Assembly (NCBI RefSeq): GCF_004378855.1
Contig: NZ_RYYL01000007.1
Coordinates: 49,398-113,397, forward strand
Direction of reading: 5' to 3'
DNA from: Campylobacter sp. US33a
GTDB lineage: Bacteria; Campylobacterota; Campylobacteria; Campylobacterales; Campylobacteraceae
DNA: 64,000 nucleotides
Position 1 is the stretch's first letter. The number at the start of each line of letters is the position of its first letter. Under the pieces are notes generated by a model, which worked only from the letters and a program-made list of their open reading frames with translations, made no database searches and was not told the DNA's origin. The position numbers and the translations under genes were made by a program. Shown here piece by piece: positions 31,653 through 41,896 of the stretch.

Positions 31653-31820
31653 TTTGTTTCTTTTTTCCTATTTAATCTATTTTAATAAAAACAATCTTTA
31701 AAATTTTTAAGGTTTTATATTTATTTTTATATGAAAAAATTTATTACTTAATATTTTAATTTATAAAAATGTAATATAATTGTTTTTGGTTTTTGTATGA
31801 AATAATCGAGGAGAAATATT

Positions 31821-33812
31821 ATGAAACAAAGAAGTGTAAAAAGTAAGTTGATTTTACTTATTGTAATCGTTTTTGTTGTAATTATAGGTGTATTAAGTAC
31901 CTTTAATTATAAATCCACTTCAAATGAAGTTATGAATCTATATGGAAGTATACAAAGAGGGGTTTTGGATGCCTCATATACAACTGTAAATATTTCTATG
32001 AATATTGAAGCTCAACAGCATTTAGAAGCCATTGCAAAAGAAATTTTAGCTATGGATCATCAAAATATTATTGCTCAAAGACAAATTCTTCTTACAACTC
32101 AAAATCTTATTAAATATCCAACAATGTTTATTGCTTATGAAAATGGAGATATTATTATACAAGATGAAGGACAACGCAAAGAGCTTTCTAATAACTGGGA
32201 TCGTACTGCTACTGATTTTAGACAAAGAGATTGGTATAAACAAACCAAACAAAGCTTAAAAAGTATAGTTACCCCTGTTTATGAATCAAATTCTGGAGCG
32301 AATGCTGGAAAAAGTGTTGCCACTATCACTTATCCTTTGATAAAAAATGGACAATTTATTGGAGTTTTGGGTTTTGATATTTTTATTGAAGGTTTTCAGG
32401 AAAGATTTGTAAATTTCAAAAGAAGACAACTTCCTAGCTTGGATGTATATATCACCGATACTACGGGTAGAATTATTTCTCATGCAGATCCTAAGGTTGT
32501 TGCGCATAAAGAATTGTATCCACAAGAAATTCAACTTCAAAAACTTCTTCAAACTTCACAAAAAGGTAGTTTTGAATATATTGATATGACAGGATATGAA
32601 AGAATAGGTTATTACAAACAATTTCCTTTTGGCTGGACTATAGTAGCTTCTGTAGCAAAGAAAGATTATGTTGGTGGCATCAGAGATAATTTCTTATATG
32701 CTACAAGTATATCGATAACTTTACTTTTGATTGGTTTGATTATATTATTTTTCTTTATTAAAAAACTCATTAGTCCCTTAGAAAAAATTAAAGATGTTTT
32801 ATTGCACTTCTTTAATTATTTGAATCATGAAACCAAAGAGAATCCAAAATTGCTTAATATATCGAGTAATGATGAATTTGGTGTGATAGCTAAGGCTATT
32901 AATAATAATATAGAAAAAACAGAAAGTAATTTAAAACAAGATGAAGAATTAGTAAAAAATGCTCTTGAGGTTATTGAAATTACTAAGTCAGGTGATCCAA
33001 CAAAAAGAATTACTCCAACAGGTTCAAATCCTCAATTAAATCAACTTAGAAATTCAGTTAATGAGTTGCTAGATCTTATTTGTTCTGCTGTATGCAAGGA
33101 TTTACCAGCTCTTAATAAGGTATTTGATTCTTATACAAATTTAGATTTTACCACAAGCATTGATAATGCTCAAGGTAGAGTTGAGATTGTAACTAATATA
33201 CTTGGCGATGAAATCCGCAAAATGCTAAAAGCTTCTTTAGAATTTGCTCATTTACTTTCTAGTGAGTCTGAAAAACTTCAACAAGCGGTTGGGGATTTAA
33301 ATAAAAGTTCAAATGTTCAAGCCGCATCTTTAGAAGAAACAGCTGCTGCTTTAGAAGAAATTACTTCTTCAATGCAAAATGTGTCACAAAAAACAAGTGA
33401 TGTTATTACTCAAAGTGAAGAAATTAAAAATGTTACAAGTATTATTGGAGATATAGCTGATCAAATTAATCTTTTAGCATTAAATGCTGCTATAGAAGCC
33501 GCAAGAGCTGGAGAACACGGAAGAGGTTTTGCGGTTGTGGCCGATGAGGTTAGAAAACTAGCAGAGAGAACTCAAAAATCTTTAAGTGAAATAGAAGCAA
33601 ATGCAAATTTACTTGTTCAATCAATTAATGATATGGCAGAAAGTATTAAAGAACAAACCATAGGCATTACTCAAATTAATGATGCAGTTGCTCACATAGA
33701 AAATGTTACTCAAGAAAATGTAAAGATTGCTAATGATTCTTCTATTATTTCTAATAGTGTTAGTACGATTGCAAATAATATTTTAGAGGATGCAAAGAAA
33801 AAGAAATTTTAA
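31821..33812 (+). CDS. Methyl-accepting chemotaxis protein with Cache sensor domain
   Basis: A 663-residue chemoreceptor. Membrane helix 1 (about 10-27), a periplasmic dCache-like domain (about 35-290; RDWYKQTKQ and a PVYESNSG turn are typical of dCache), helix 2 (about 293-314), then a signalling domain with its tip near 554-582. The last ~165 residues are nearly identical to the preceding receptor, so the two share downstream partners but differ in ligand. AGGAGAAATATT precedes the ATG. Not assigned to a numbered Tlp. Confidence 0.9.
   Translation: MKQRSVKSKLILLIVIVFVVIIGVLSTFNYKSTSNEVMNLYGSIQRGVLDASYTTVNISMNIEAQQHLEAIAKEILAMDHQNIIAQRQILLTTQNLIKYPTMFIAYENGDIIIQDEGQRKELSNNWDRTATDFRQRDWYKQTKQSLKSIVTPVYESNSGANAGKSVATITYPLIKNGQFIGVLGFDIFIEGFQERFVNFKRRQLPSLDVYITDTTGRIISHADPKVVAHKELYPQEIQLQKLLQTSQKGSFEYIDMTGYERIGYYKQFPFGWTIVASVAKKDYVGGIRDNFLYATSISITLLLIGLIILFFFIKKLISPLEKIKDVLLHFFNYLNHETKENPKLLNISSNDEFGVIAKAINNNIEKTESNLKQDEELVKNALEVIEITKSGDPTKRITPTGSNPQLNQLRNSVNELLDLICSAVCKDLPALNKVFDSYTNLDFTTSIDNAQGRVEIVTNILGDEIRKMLKASLEFAHLLSSESEKLQQAVGDLNKSSNVQAASLEETAAALEEITSSMQNVSQKTSDVITQSEEIKNVTSIIGDIADQINLLALNAAIEAARAGEHGRGFAVVADEVRKLAERTQKSLSEIEANANLLVQSINDMAESIKEQTIGITQINDAVAHIENVTQENVKIANDSSIISNSVSTIANNILEDAKKKKF
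33317..33797 (+). repeat. Direct repeat, copy 2 (chemoreceptor signalling domain)
   Basis: Second copy of the 480-bp signalling-domain repeat described at 30218-30698. Recombination between the copies would delete about 3.1 kb, including the dead tam gene, and leave one chimaeric receptor. Confidence 0.9.
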
Positions 33813-33818
33813 AATAAA

Positions 33819-33845
33819 AAAGAAGGATTAATTTCCTTCTTTACT
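33819..33845 (+). terminator. Terminator after the second chemoreceptor gene
   Basis: Nine-base stem AAAGAAGGA / TCCTTCTTT with a TTAATT loop, a few bases after the stop codon. Confidence 0.75.
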
Positions 33846-33987
33846 TCAAATTTTTTAAATTCTTTTTTATTTTTTAAATAAAATTCCATAGGTTTTCCTA
33901 TATTTTCTTCTTTTTAATCATCTGTGTGCAATAGCAATTTTATGAGATATTTTTTAAGCAATTTGCAAAATATTATGAAATTTCTAT

Positions 33988-35032
33988 TTAATCACTCATC
34001 AACTCATCCAATCTTTTTAAAACTTCTTCTATGATTTCCTCGCTTTCGCTTTTACTTAAATCACTTTGCTTTTTAGAGATGAAAACATAATTTTGATTAA
34101 AAGTTTTCCAGTATAAATCATCTTTATAAAGATATAAACCTATGCTTGGAATTTTAATATTAGAAGCTAGGTGAATAGTTCCTGTGCTAGGACTTATCAA
34201 GCATTTTGAAAAATAAAGCAAAGCAAGTAAATTTAGAATATCATCATCATTTTTAAAAATATAAATTTGATTTTTATCTGCATTTTTAAAAGAATTTAGA
34301 TTATCAATGAAATTTTGATGCACTGCTTCAAAGGTTGGGATAACTATTTTGTATTTTAAACTAGCTTTACAAATTAATTTTATATAGCAATTTATGCTTA
34401 AATTATAAGGCGTAGTGATAGCAAAGGGATTGATAATGAGAAAATCTTTTTCTTTTAAATTATGGCTCATTAGAAATTCTTTAATTATATTTTTATTTTT
34501 TAATGGAATTGGAATTTGATTATTAAATGTTAAAGTATTGATTTTTTTATCATAAAGTTTTGGATTTATTTTTCTTGCATAATAAAGCATTTTTGCTCTT
34601 ATGGTTTTATCTTTAAAAAATTTCTTAATAAAACTATCATTAATTGTAATACACCTAAAGTTTAAAAAACTCAACCATTTAAGACGAATTATAATGCGTT
34701 TGGCATTGCTTTGAAGTAAAAATTTGATCAAAAAACTTTTAGAATGAAAAGCTATCAAATAATCGCAATGATGAGCATTGATTTGTTTTATAATTTGGGG
34801 ATAATTTTCTTTTGCAGATGAAGAAATGAGTTCAAAATTATCTATAAAGTCAAAATTTTGTAATAATTTTTGAGTATTTTTTGCACCAAATACAACAAGT
34901 TTTGCTTTAAAAATAGTTTTGATCGCATAAAGCATATCTAAGCTTGCAACCATATCTCCTATAGAATGTGGGCAATAATATCCTACACAAAGACGATTGC
35001 CCCCCCCCTAAAATTTCATTTAAATTTCGCAT
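33988..35032 (-). CDS. Phase-variable GT9-family glycosyltransferase A (OFF in this sequence)
   Basis: The protein resembles heptosyltransferase-type (GT9) glycosyltransferases. The C-terminal acceptor/donor motif SPSTGTIHLAS near residue 250 of the ON form is characteristic. The probable start is ATG at 35030-35032, followed by MRNLNEIL and a G9 tract (35000-35008). Nine G shift the frame to an early stop; 8 or 11 would join it to NRLCVGYYCPHSIGDMVASL. Without the tract the open frame runs 33988-34953. Product likely adds a sugar to a surface glycan, probably lipooligosaccharide. A paralogue in opposite orientation lies at 55103-56127. Confidence 0.8.
35000..35008 (-). repeat. Poly-G (9) contingency tract of glycosyltransferase A
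   Basis: Nine C on the plus strand, read as G9 at codons 9-11. Frame arithmetic from the ATG at 35032: ON at 8 or 11 G, OFF at 9. Confidence 0.88.
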
Positions 35033-35073
35033 TTTTACCTTTATTTATTTGTATAAATTTCGCTTTTGCTATC

Positions 35074-36279
35074 TTAACAAATTTTAACACTTTTTTGTCC
35101 TTTTAATTTAAGCCAAAAAATTAAAAATGAAATGAAATAAGCAACTTGAAAAAGTATTATACCTACTAAGAATAATTTTTCAAATACAAGATGATTAAGC
35201 GTTATAAGCAAGGATGTATAACATATTGCTACAAATCCATTGCAAGTAAAAAATATAAAAACAAGATAGAAAAGCTTTTCTTTTGTAATTTGAACTAAAG
35301 TTTTAAAGAATAAAAAGGCGAGGATAATACAGCATAGGTTTAATACTATTATCAAACTTCCATGTGCAGTTTTAGACATTATAATAGAAGGAGGAGTAAA
35401 AAGAATATAGTCACAAAAAACACTTAAGCCTTGCCATATGAGAAAATAAATAAAAAGTTTGTAAGTTTTTAACTTTTTACAAAACAAAAACACGCTAAGC
35501 AAAGCTAAAATTGTTGCTATATAAAATAAAGTTCTTCTTATATAAAGCTCTGCGTTATAATCAAGGCCAACAAAAGATATAAAATATTGAAAAATTATAA
35601 ATACTAGAACAAGCAAATTTAAAATTATAAATGAAGCCATTGTGATTTTAATCCATTTTAAATCGAAAACCTTTTTTTGTTCTTTAGCCAATCTTTCTTC
35701 TAAATTTACAATTTCTTGCTCGTCAAATTCTTTAAATTTTATCCATGCTACAAGCTTTAAAATATAGCCTATTAACACTCCTATAGCACCCAAACCAAAT
35801 AAAGGTAAAGTACAAATTCCTATAAAATAAGCCCAAAAAGCATTAATAAAATACTTTTGCTTCGTTACTCTTGCAATTTCATAATAAAAGGCTTTAAAAA
35901 AAGGAAAAATTAAAGCCAAAGTAATATAAAAAAGCACGCAAAAAGTGCCTATGGCCAAAAATGCATTATCTTCATTAAAATAAAGTCCACCAAAAATATC
36001 GATTCTAGGCTTTAGAATTGCAAATAAAACACTTACATTAATAAGAATTCCAAAAAATCCAATTCCTGCAACGATAAACAAATTTTTAAATAAATTCTTA
36101 GTGCCACCATAAATTTTTAAATCATAAAGCACAATAAAAAATAAAATCCAACTTGCAAGAGCAAATAAAACTCCAAGATAAGGAATGATACTTAAAAAGC
36201 CACAAACAATACTCGCTATGGCTTTGAAGCGAATTTCTTTTATCTTTTTTTGAAGTAAAATTTCATTTAAGCTTTGCAT
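35074..36279 (-). CDS. Multi-spanning membrane protein, unknown function
   Basis: The 401-residue protein has about ten hydrophobic segments and a charged stretch at about 195-215 (DEQEIVNLEERLAKEQKK) that is probably a cytoplasmic coiled coil. The two halves have similar spacing of helices, and the central loop separates them. No transporter motif is recognisable and I cannot name a family. The ATG at 36279 follows AAAGGATAAAA. It sits 9 bp after the methyltransferase gene, in the same direction as methyltransferase and purM, so may belong to that operon. Confidence 0.7.
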   Translation of the reverse strand: MQSLNEILLQKKIKEIRFKAIASIVCGFLSIIPYLGVLFALASWILFFIVLYDLKIYGGTKNLFKNLFIVAGIGFFGILINVSVLFAILKPRIDIFGGLYFNEDNAFLAIGTFCVLFYITLALIFPFFKAFYYEIARVTKQKYFINAFWAYFIGICTLPLFGLGAIGVLIGYILKLVAWIKFKEFDEQEIVNLEERLAKEQKKVFDLKWIKITMASFIILNLLVLVFIIFQYFISFVGLDYNAELYIRRTLFYIATILALLSVFLFCKKLKTYKLFIYFLIWQGLSVFCDYILFTPPSIIMSKTAHGSLIIVLNLCCIILAFLFFKTLVQITKEKLFYLVFIFFTCNGFVAICYTSLLITLNHLVFEKLFLVGIILFQVAYFISFLIFWLKLKGQKSVKIC

Positions 36280-36288
36280 TTTTATCCT

Positions 36289-37032
36289 TTACTTAATACA
36301 TTCACACAAAAACATTTCGCTTTTATCATCTTTAGCAATTTTTTTATCAAAAGAAGAATAAATAAAAAAACGCTCAAATTCAAGTTCTTTTAAAATATTT
36401 TTAATTTCTTTTAAATCATAAAGATGAATTTTAAAGTCCATCTTTTCACTTTGCAAAAGCTTATCTTTATCATATAATTCATAAATAGAAGGCGAAAATT
36501 GTGTTTTAGAAAATTCATCATAATGATTTTTATTCTTTAAAATGAGATCAAAATTTTGTTCTGTTTTGACTTTAACACTTATTTTATAATCATTATCATC
36601 TTTGTATCTAGTCATAATAGTATCAAGTGCAAAGACTAATTTTCCACCTTTTTTCAAAAAAGATTTTAAATTTCTTAAAAGCCTTTTGCACTCATTTATA
36701 TCAGTAATCAAGCATAAAGAACCTGAACTAATAAAAATATAATCAAAACTCTCATCGCTTTTAAAATCTAAAATATCACATTTTGTGATTTTTGCATTAG
36801 GGGTTTTTTCTTTGAGTTTTTCTAACATACTAGCAGAATTATCCACTCCGCTAATATCAAAACCTTGCTCCACAAAGGGCAATAAAAACCGCCCACTTCC
36901 ACACATTAACTCTAAAATTTTTTCTTCCTTTTTTGCATAAGAAAGATAAAAATCTAATTCATCCTTAGGGGCTTTTGCATGCAAAATTTCATACATTTTC
37001 GTACATAAAAAATCATAATAATTTGCTCTCAC
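36289..37032 (-). CDS. SAM-dependent methyltransferase
   Basis: A 247-residue class-I methyltransferase. Motif I is ILELMCGSGRFLLPFV at about 34-49; GVDNSASMLEKL holds the acidic residue of motif II, and YIFISSGSL is motif IV. The C-terminal part is strand-rich. The start overlaps the end of purM (ATG at 37030-37032 over the TGA/TAA boundary at 37029), so translation is coupled. The substrate is not predictable. Confidence 0.8.
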   Translation of the reverse strand: MRANYYDFLCTKMYEILHAKAPKDELDFYLSYAKKEEKILELMCGSGRFLLPFVEQGFDISGVDNSASMLEKLKEKTPNAKITKCDILDFKSDESFDYIFISSGSLCLITDINECKRLLRNLKSFLKKGGKLVFALDTIMTRYKDDNDYKISVKVKTEQNFDLILKNKNHYDEFSKTQFSPSIYELYDKDKLLQSEKMDFKIHLYDLKEIKNILKELEFERFFIYSSFDKKIAKDDKSEMFLCECIK

Positions 37033-38018
37033 TCTAAAACAACGCCTTCATTAATCGTGATTTCACCGATGATAAACGCGTCTGAATTTTCTAAAACTTT
37101 GCTTACACTAGAAGGATCAACGACTAAAACCAAACCAACTCCCATATTAAAACTTCTATACATTTCGCTTTCTTCTACTGCTTCGCTTATATGGTAAAAA
37201 ATTTCCGGAGTTTTTAGATGATGTTTGCGTATGATTGCACCCATTCCGCGAGGTAAAACGCGTGGTAAATTTTCCACCAAACCTCCGCCAGTAATGTGTG
37301 CTAAGGCTGATATATAAGGCTTTAAAGCAAGAAAATCACGCACATAAATCCTTGTAGGCTCTAATAAAACATCGATTAAATTTTTACCTTCTATCTTATC
37401 ATCAAATTTAAGTTTTAAGCTTTCAAAAAGCACTTTTCTAGCTAAAGAATAGCCATTTGAATGAAGTCCAGAGCTAGGAAGTGCTAGCAAAATATCGCCA
37501 TTTTTTACAAATTTACTTCTATCGATTTCATCTTCTTCTGCCACTCCCACTGCAAAACCGGCTAAATCAAAATCATCTTTTGCATACATTCCAGGCATTT
37601 CAGCAGTCTCTCCGCCAATTAAAGCACAATTTGCCATTTTACATCCATTAGCAATACCTGCCACAACGGCTTTTGCTACTTCTACTTCAAGTTTAGCCGT
37701 AGCATAATAATCCAAAAAAAACAAAGGCGTAGCAAAATTACAAATTAAATCATTAACACACATTGCAACCAAATCTTGCCCTATGGTGTCGTATTTTTTT
37801 GCATCAATAGCTAAGCGAAGTTTAGTGCCAACGCCATCAGTTGCACCTAAAATTACAGGATTTTTAAAGCCACTTGGCATTCTAAAAGCACCTGCAAAAG
37901 AGCCAATCCCTCCTACAACACTATCATTAAAAGTTTCTTTTACTAAAGGTTTTATTGCCTCTACAAAGGCATTGCCATTGTCTATACTTACTCCAGCATC
38001 TTCATATGAAATTTTCAT
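37029..38018 (-). CDS. purM: Phosphoribosylformylglycinamidine cyclo-ligase
   Basis: PurM closes the imidazole ring to form AIR in purine synthesis. The 329-residue protein starts with MKISYEDAGVSID (the conserved N-terminus), has VGGIGSFAGAF, GATDGVGTKL, CVNDLICNFATPLFFLDY and IGGETAEMPGMY. The ATG at 38018 has AAAGGAAAATAA before it. Divergent from coaE; the short gap of about 57 bp must hold both promoters. Confidence 0.96.
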   Translation of the reverse strand: MKISYEDAGVSIDNGNAFVEAIKPLVKETFNDSVVGGIGSFAGAFRMPSGFKNPVILGATDGVGTKLRLAIDAKKYDTIGQDLVAMCVNDLICNFATPLFFLDYYATAKLEVEVAKAVVAGIANGCKMANCALIGGETAEMPGMYAKDDFDLAGFAVGVAEEDEIDRSKFVKNGDILLALPSSGLHSNGYSLARKVLFESLKLKFDDKIEGKNLIDVLLEPTRIYVRDFLALKPYISALAHITGGGLVENLPRVLPRGMGAIIRKHHLKTPEIFYHISEAVEESEMYRSFNMGVGLVLVVDPSSVSKVLENSDAFIIGEITINEGVVLE

Positions 38019-38075
38019 TTATTTTCCTTTAAGAATTAAAAAGGTATTTTATCTAAAATATCTAAAGGTTAAATT

Positions 38076-38681
38076 ATGAAAAATGCCTATTTTGTAACAG
38101 CTTCCATTGCTTGTGGCAAAAGTACTTTTATACAAATAGCCAATTCTTTAGGCTTTAAAAGCCTTAGTGCGGATGCGATTGCACATCAAATTTTGGATGA
38201 AAACGCTTTAGAGCTCGCACAAATTTTTTCTCAATTTAGCACACTGAATTTATTAAAAAAAGATGGGAAAATAGACAGAAAAATTCTTGGAGAAATTATT
38301 TTTTCAAATAAAGAAGCTAAAAAAACTTTAGAAAATTTCACTCATCCAAAAATAAGGGCAAAAATTCTAGAACAAATGCAAATTTTGGATAGAGAAAACA
38401 AGCCTTTTTTTGTTGAAATTCCGCTTTTTTTTGAAAGTGGTGCTTATGATAATCTTGGTAAAGTGATTTTGATTTATGCTCCAAAAGAACTTAGTTTAAA
38501 AAGGATAATGCAAAGGGATAATTTAAGCTTAGAAGCTGCAAAATTAAGACTTGATTCTCAAATGGATATTGAAGAAAAATTTAAAAAAGCGGATATAGTC
38601 ATTAAAAATACCCTTTCTTATGCTGATTTTAGGCAAGAATGTGTTAGAGTAATAGAAAATATTTCCAAAGGAAAAGCGTGA
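38076..38681 (+). CDS. coaE: Dephospho-CoA kinase
   Basis: CoaE phosphorylates dephospho-CoA in the last step of CoA synthesis. The 201-residue protein has the CoaE layout: P-loop, SADAIAHQILDENA (the DxxH-type segment) and ENFTHPKIRAKI. The P-loop reads ASIACGKST at 9-17, with Ala instead of the usual first Gly of GxxxxGK[ST]. It heads a coaE-dapF-bax-like operon with overlapping genes. Confidence 0.9.
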   Translation: MKNAYFVTASIACGKSTFIQIANSLGFKSLSADAIAHQILDENALELAQIFSQFSTLNLLKKDGKIDRKILGEIIFSNKEAKKTLENFTHPKIRAKILEQMQILDRENKPFFVEIPLFFESGAYDNLGKVILIYAPKELSLKRIMQRDNLSLEAAKLRLDSQMDIEEKFKKADIVIKNTLSYADFRQECVRVIENISKGKA

Positions 38682-39427
38682 AATTTTATAAATATTGTGC
38701 AAGTGGTAATGATTTTATCATAACAAATGCTGATGAAAAAAAAGACAGAAGCGCTTTAGCTAAAGAGCTTTGCAACCGCTATAAAGGCATAGGAGCAGAT
38801 GGTTTTATTGCAATCTTACCGCATGAAAAATACGATTTTGAATGGGAATTTTATAATAATGACGGCTCAAGAGCCTCAATGTGCGGCAATGGCTCAAGGG
38901 CTGCGGCGCATTTTGCACACCATATCAATAAAATACAAAATAAAATGGCTTTTTTAACCGGTGCTGGCATCATAAAAGCGGAAGTAAATAACAATATTGT
39001 CGAAGTTTCTTTGGGTGAGGTAAAGAATGTGGAAAATGCTTTTGATGAATTTGGAAAAACTTGGCAAATTTGCGATACTGGGGTTCCACATTTAGTACAT
39101 TTTTGCGAAAATTTAGATGATTTCGATCTTAGACTTTGTAAAAAAATGAGAGAAAAGTATAATGCAAATGTGAATTTTGCACAAATTATTGATGAAAACA
39201 CTTTAAAAGTTCGCACTTTTGAAAGAGGAGTAGAGGACGAAACACAAGCATGTGGCACCGGAATGGGAGCTTGTTTTTATCTTGCTTTTTTAAATAAATT
39301 AGTTAAAAATGAAGTAAAAATTTTTCCAAAAAGTGGCGAGGAAGTGGGTTTTAAATTTGAAAATGAAGAATTATTTTTTAAAGGAAAGGTGAGATACTGT
39401 TTTGAGGCAAATTATAATTTTTCTTAG
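38678..39427 (+). CDS. dapF: Diaminopimelate epimerase
   Basis: DapF interconverts LL- and meso-diaminopimelate for peptidoglycan and lysine. The 249-residue protein has both catalytic cysteines, C69 in ASMCGNGSRA and C192 in ETQACGTGMGA, and begins MKFYKYCASGNDF. It starts as GTG/ATG overlapping the end of coaE by four bases (start at 38678) and overlaps the next gene by 26 bases. Confidence 0.96.
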   Translation: MKFYKYCASGNDFIITNADEKKDRSALAKELCNRYKGIGADGFIAILPHEKYDFEWEFYNNDGSRASMCGNGSRAAAHFAHHINKIQNKMAFLTGAGIIKAEVNNNIVEVSLGEVKNVENAFDEFGKTWQICDTGVPHLVHFCENLDDFDLRLCKKMREKYNANVNFAQIIDENTLKVRTFERGVEDETQACGTGMGACFYLAFLNKLVKNEVKIFPKSGEEVGFKFENEELFFKGKVRYCFEANYNFS

Positions 39428-40118
39428 TTTGTTTCCTTTGATGCTTTTTAGCATAGAAAAAAATGGTTTTGGGGAAAATTACTATCAATTAAATATCAAG
39501 GAAAAGCAACAAGTCTTTTTTGAAAAAATGAATCAAATGTTCGATATTTCTTTTGGGAAACTTCAAAAAGAATTAGAATTTGTAGAGTCCTTTTTAAAAG
39601 AGGGTGCAAAAAGTGGTTTTAGGGATTTAAATCCAGTGCAGTTTTCAAGACTTATTGAGATTAAAAATAAGTATCGTGTAGAGAAAATTTTTGATTTAGA
39701 AGATTATCAAAAGCGCATCGGCGTAATTCCAAAATCTATGGGCATAGCGCAAGCTTTAGTAGAAAGTGGTACAGGTACTAGTCGCTTTGCAAGAGAGGCT
39801 AATAATCTTTTTGGAGAATGGACTTGGAGTGAAAAAGGTTTGACTCCAAATGCTAGATTAGAAGGAAAGACTCACAAAATTCGCATTTTTGATACTTTAC
39901 AAGAAAGCGTGGATTCTTATGTTTTAAATTTGAATCGTCACGCTGCTTATGCTGATTTTAGAAAGGCTAGAGAAGAATTTGCAAAGCAAGGTAAAATGAT
40001 TGATGGAATTAGTGCCATACAAACTTTAGATAAGTATTCAGAAACGGGCAAACATTACATAGAAGTTATTACTAAAATCATCAAAAAACATAATTTAGAA
40101 AAATACGACTATAATTAA
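39402..40118 (+). CDS. Bax-like glucosaminidase-domain protein (TTG start)
   Basis: The 238-residue protein has a signal peptide (IIIFLSLFPLMLFS) and a C-terminal glucosaminidase/FlgJ-like domain with AQALVESGTGTSRFAREANNLFG near 126-148, containing the catalytic Glu. It matches the E. coli Bax family of probable cell-wall hydrolases acting in the periplasm. Start is TTG at 39402-39404, with AAAGGAAAGGTGAGA ahead, overlapping the end of dapF. The stop overlaps the end of the convergent ATPase gene by four bases. Confidence 0.82.
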   Translation: MRQIIIFLSLFPLMLFSIEKNGFGENYYQLNIKEKQQVFFEKMNQMFDISFGKLQKELEFVESFLKEGAKSGFRDLNPVQFSRLIEIKNKYRVEKIFDLEDYQKRIGVIPKSMGIAQALVESGTGTSRFAREANNLFGEWTWSEKGLTPNARLEGKTHKIRIFDTLQESVDSYVLNLNRHAAYADFRKAREEFAKQGKMIDGISAIQTLDKYSETGKHYIEVITKIIKKHNLEKYDYN

Positions 40119-41149
40119 AAGCCTAAAGCCCATTTGTCAAAGGGCAGAATTTCAAATTTTATCCCTTGATCAAAAAAGCTATCTTCATTGGAAAGAGTGA
40201 TAAAAAAAATGTGAAAGATATGAAGTTCTAGAGCCTTTGGTAAAATTTTCTTGGCTTTAATTTTAATGAGATCAATGTCTAAAGTAGGACTTGAAATATA
40301 AGCAGTTTGTGTTTCTTTATTATAAAAATTAAAAAATTTATTATAAAAAAAATCTTTTTTAAATTTAAATAATTCGCTAAAAATTAAATTTTCAAACAAG
40401 GCGTTAAAATCTTTTTGTATACATAGGGCATTTTTCATTGCAAAATCTCTAAAATAAATTTTTTGTAGTCTTTTTTCATCATGATTTAGATTTTTGATAA
40501 TAAAAGTATTTTCTAAATTTTTAATGCTTTGATAAACGCTATCTTTTGAAGTTTTGATTTTTGTTTTAAGCTCTAAAAAAATTTGAGAGATGCTAATTTG
40601 TTGCCCAAGATTTAATGCAAGGTATTTAAGAATTTCAAGCTCAAGTAAGGAAAAATCTTGCTTTAATAGCTCATTATTTTCACTAAATTTTGATCGTCCT
40701 ATTTGCAAAAAAAGTCCAACCAAATGATTTATAGGAAGGTTTTTATTGATACTTATAAATTCTTCAAAATCAAAATAATCAAGTTCTAGTTCTTCAAATC
40801 CTTCAATATACAAATTTTTCTTATTTGTGCTTAATATAATAGGAATGTTTATTTTGTCAAATTTAGGCACGAAATCTAAATCACAAATGCAAAGAATTTT
40901 AATCTGTGGGTGTGTTTGTAAAAAAGCTTCTAAATTCAACAAACTATTTTTTTCAAAGCGTATATCATTTGTGTTTAAAAATAAAACTTCATTGTTTTTA
41001 AAAGAAGATAAAAAATTAAAAATTAATTTTTTCTTACCGCAGTGTTTTGGGCCTTTGATGATAATATTTGTTTTTGTAATCTGTGTTTTTCTTTCATTGC
41101 TTGCTTCAAATTTGGGATGATTTTCATAAAAAAATTGGAGTATTTTCAT
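40115..41149 (-). CDS. ATPase-like protein with C-terminal winged-helix domain
   Basis: The 344-residue protein resembles small AAA-type ATPases. A P-loop-like GPKHCGKKKLIFNF lies at about 33-46 and a Walker-B-like IKILCICDLDF near 80-90. The C-terminal half has a helix-turn-helix-like segment (LGQQISISQIFLELKTKIKTSKDSVYQSI) followed by strands. The P-loop ends GKK and not GK[ST], so nucleotide use is in doubt. It stands alone with AAAGGATAAAAAATG at the start, convergent to the Bax-like gene. Confidence 0.65.
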   Translation of the reverse strand: MKILQFFYENHPKFEASNERKTQITKTNIIIKGPKHCGKKKLIFNFLSSFKNNEVLFLNTNDIRFEKNSLLNLEAFLQTHPQIKILCICDLDFVPKFDKINIPIILSTNKKNLYIEGFEELELDYFDFEEFISINKNLPINHLVGLFLQIGRSKFSENNELLKQDFSLLELEILKYLALNLGQQISISQIFLELKTKIKTSKDSVYQSIKNLENTFIIKNLNHDEKRLQKIYFRDFAMKNALCIQKDFNALFENLIFSELFKFKKDFFYNKFFNFYNKETQTAYISSPTLDIDLIKIKAKKILPKALELHIFHIFFITLSNEDSFFDQGIKFEILPFDKWALGF

Positions 41150-41257
41150 TTTTTATCCTTTTATAAAGGACAATTATAGCATTAAATTTTTATTAAAATG
41201 AAAATTTATAAATTACATAGAAATTATAAATTAGGTAAAGCTTTCGCTCTACCGTTA

Positions 41258-41806
41258 TTATAAGCTTAAATATCCAAGAATTAAAGTGATAGCAATACCG
41301 CAAACCAATACTGCTATTTGCTTATCACGATCTTTTTTAATAGCAAAAAGCGTGATGATTAATCCCGAAAGATATAAAAGCATTAAGGCTATTCCAAAAC
41401 CTATTCCTAAGATAGAGAAATACCACTCGCCTTTATTTTTATGAAGCATTATCATATCGCCCAATATACTTCTTGTTTTTGTTGTAAGTGTAGATTTTTC
41501 TATAGATAAGCTTACGCTATAATGCGATGCACCCATGGTTAATTCTTTGCTTTTTGCATTCATTTTTAAGTTTGTGTTGGAAGGAATTTTTAAACCATTT
41601 TCTTTTAAGAAATTGAGTACAAAATCTTGCTCTTTGCCTTGTTCTGGAAGAGTTTTGAGTGTATAGCTTTTTATGTCTGCACCTGTATCTTGATCCGCGC
41701 CCAATATATAAGCAATACCGGATATGGCATACAAAAGTGCTAAAGGCAAGAAAAATAAACTCACATAAATGTGAATTTGCCTAAAAAGTTTGTTTTTGTT
41801 TATCAT
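41258..41806 (-). CDS. PepSY-associated membrane protein
   Basis: A 182-residue protein with an N-terminal membrane helix preceded by RQIHIYVSLFFLP, the hallmark of PepSY-TM proteins, then a periplasmic segment of about 80 residues, HKNKGEWYF at the second boundary and two C-terminal helices. It is a short form of the PepSY-TM family, in which longer members act as NAD(P)H-flavin or iron-uptake reductases. An AGGAGTCACA site precedes the ATG at 41806. Its role may relate to iron uptake, but that is inference. Confidence 0.75.
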   Translation of the reverse strand: MINKNKLFRQIHIYVSLFFLPLALLYAISGIAYILGADQDTGADIKSYTLKTLPEQGKEQDFVLNFLKENGLKIPSNTNLKMNAKSKELTMGASHYSVSLSIEKSTLTTKTRSILGDMIMLHKNKGEWYFSILGIGFGIALMLLYLSGLIITLFAIKKDRDKQIAVLVCGIAITLILGYLSL

Positions 41807-41896
41807 TGTGACTCCTTAATGAAAAATAGGTCGTAATCATAAAATATGAAAGTGAAGTAAAAATAAAGTCCTATGATAACAAAAATCAAAATAATT

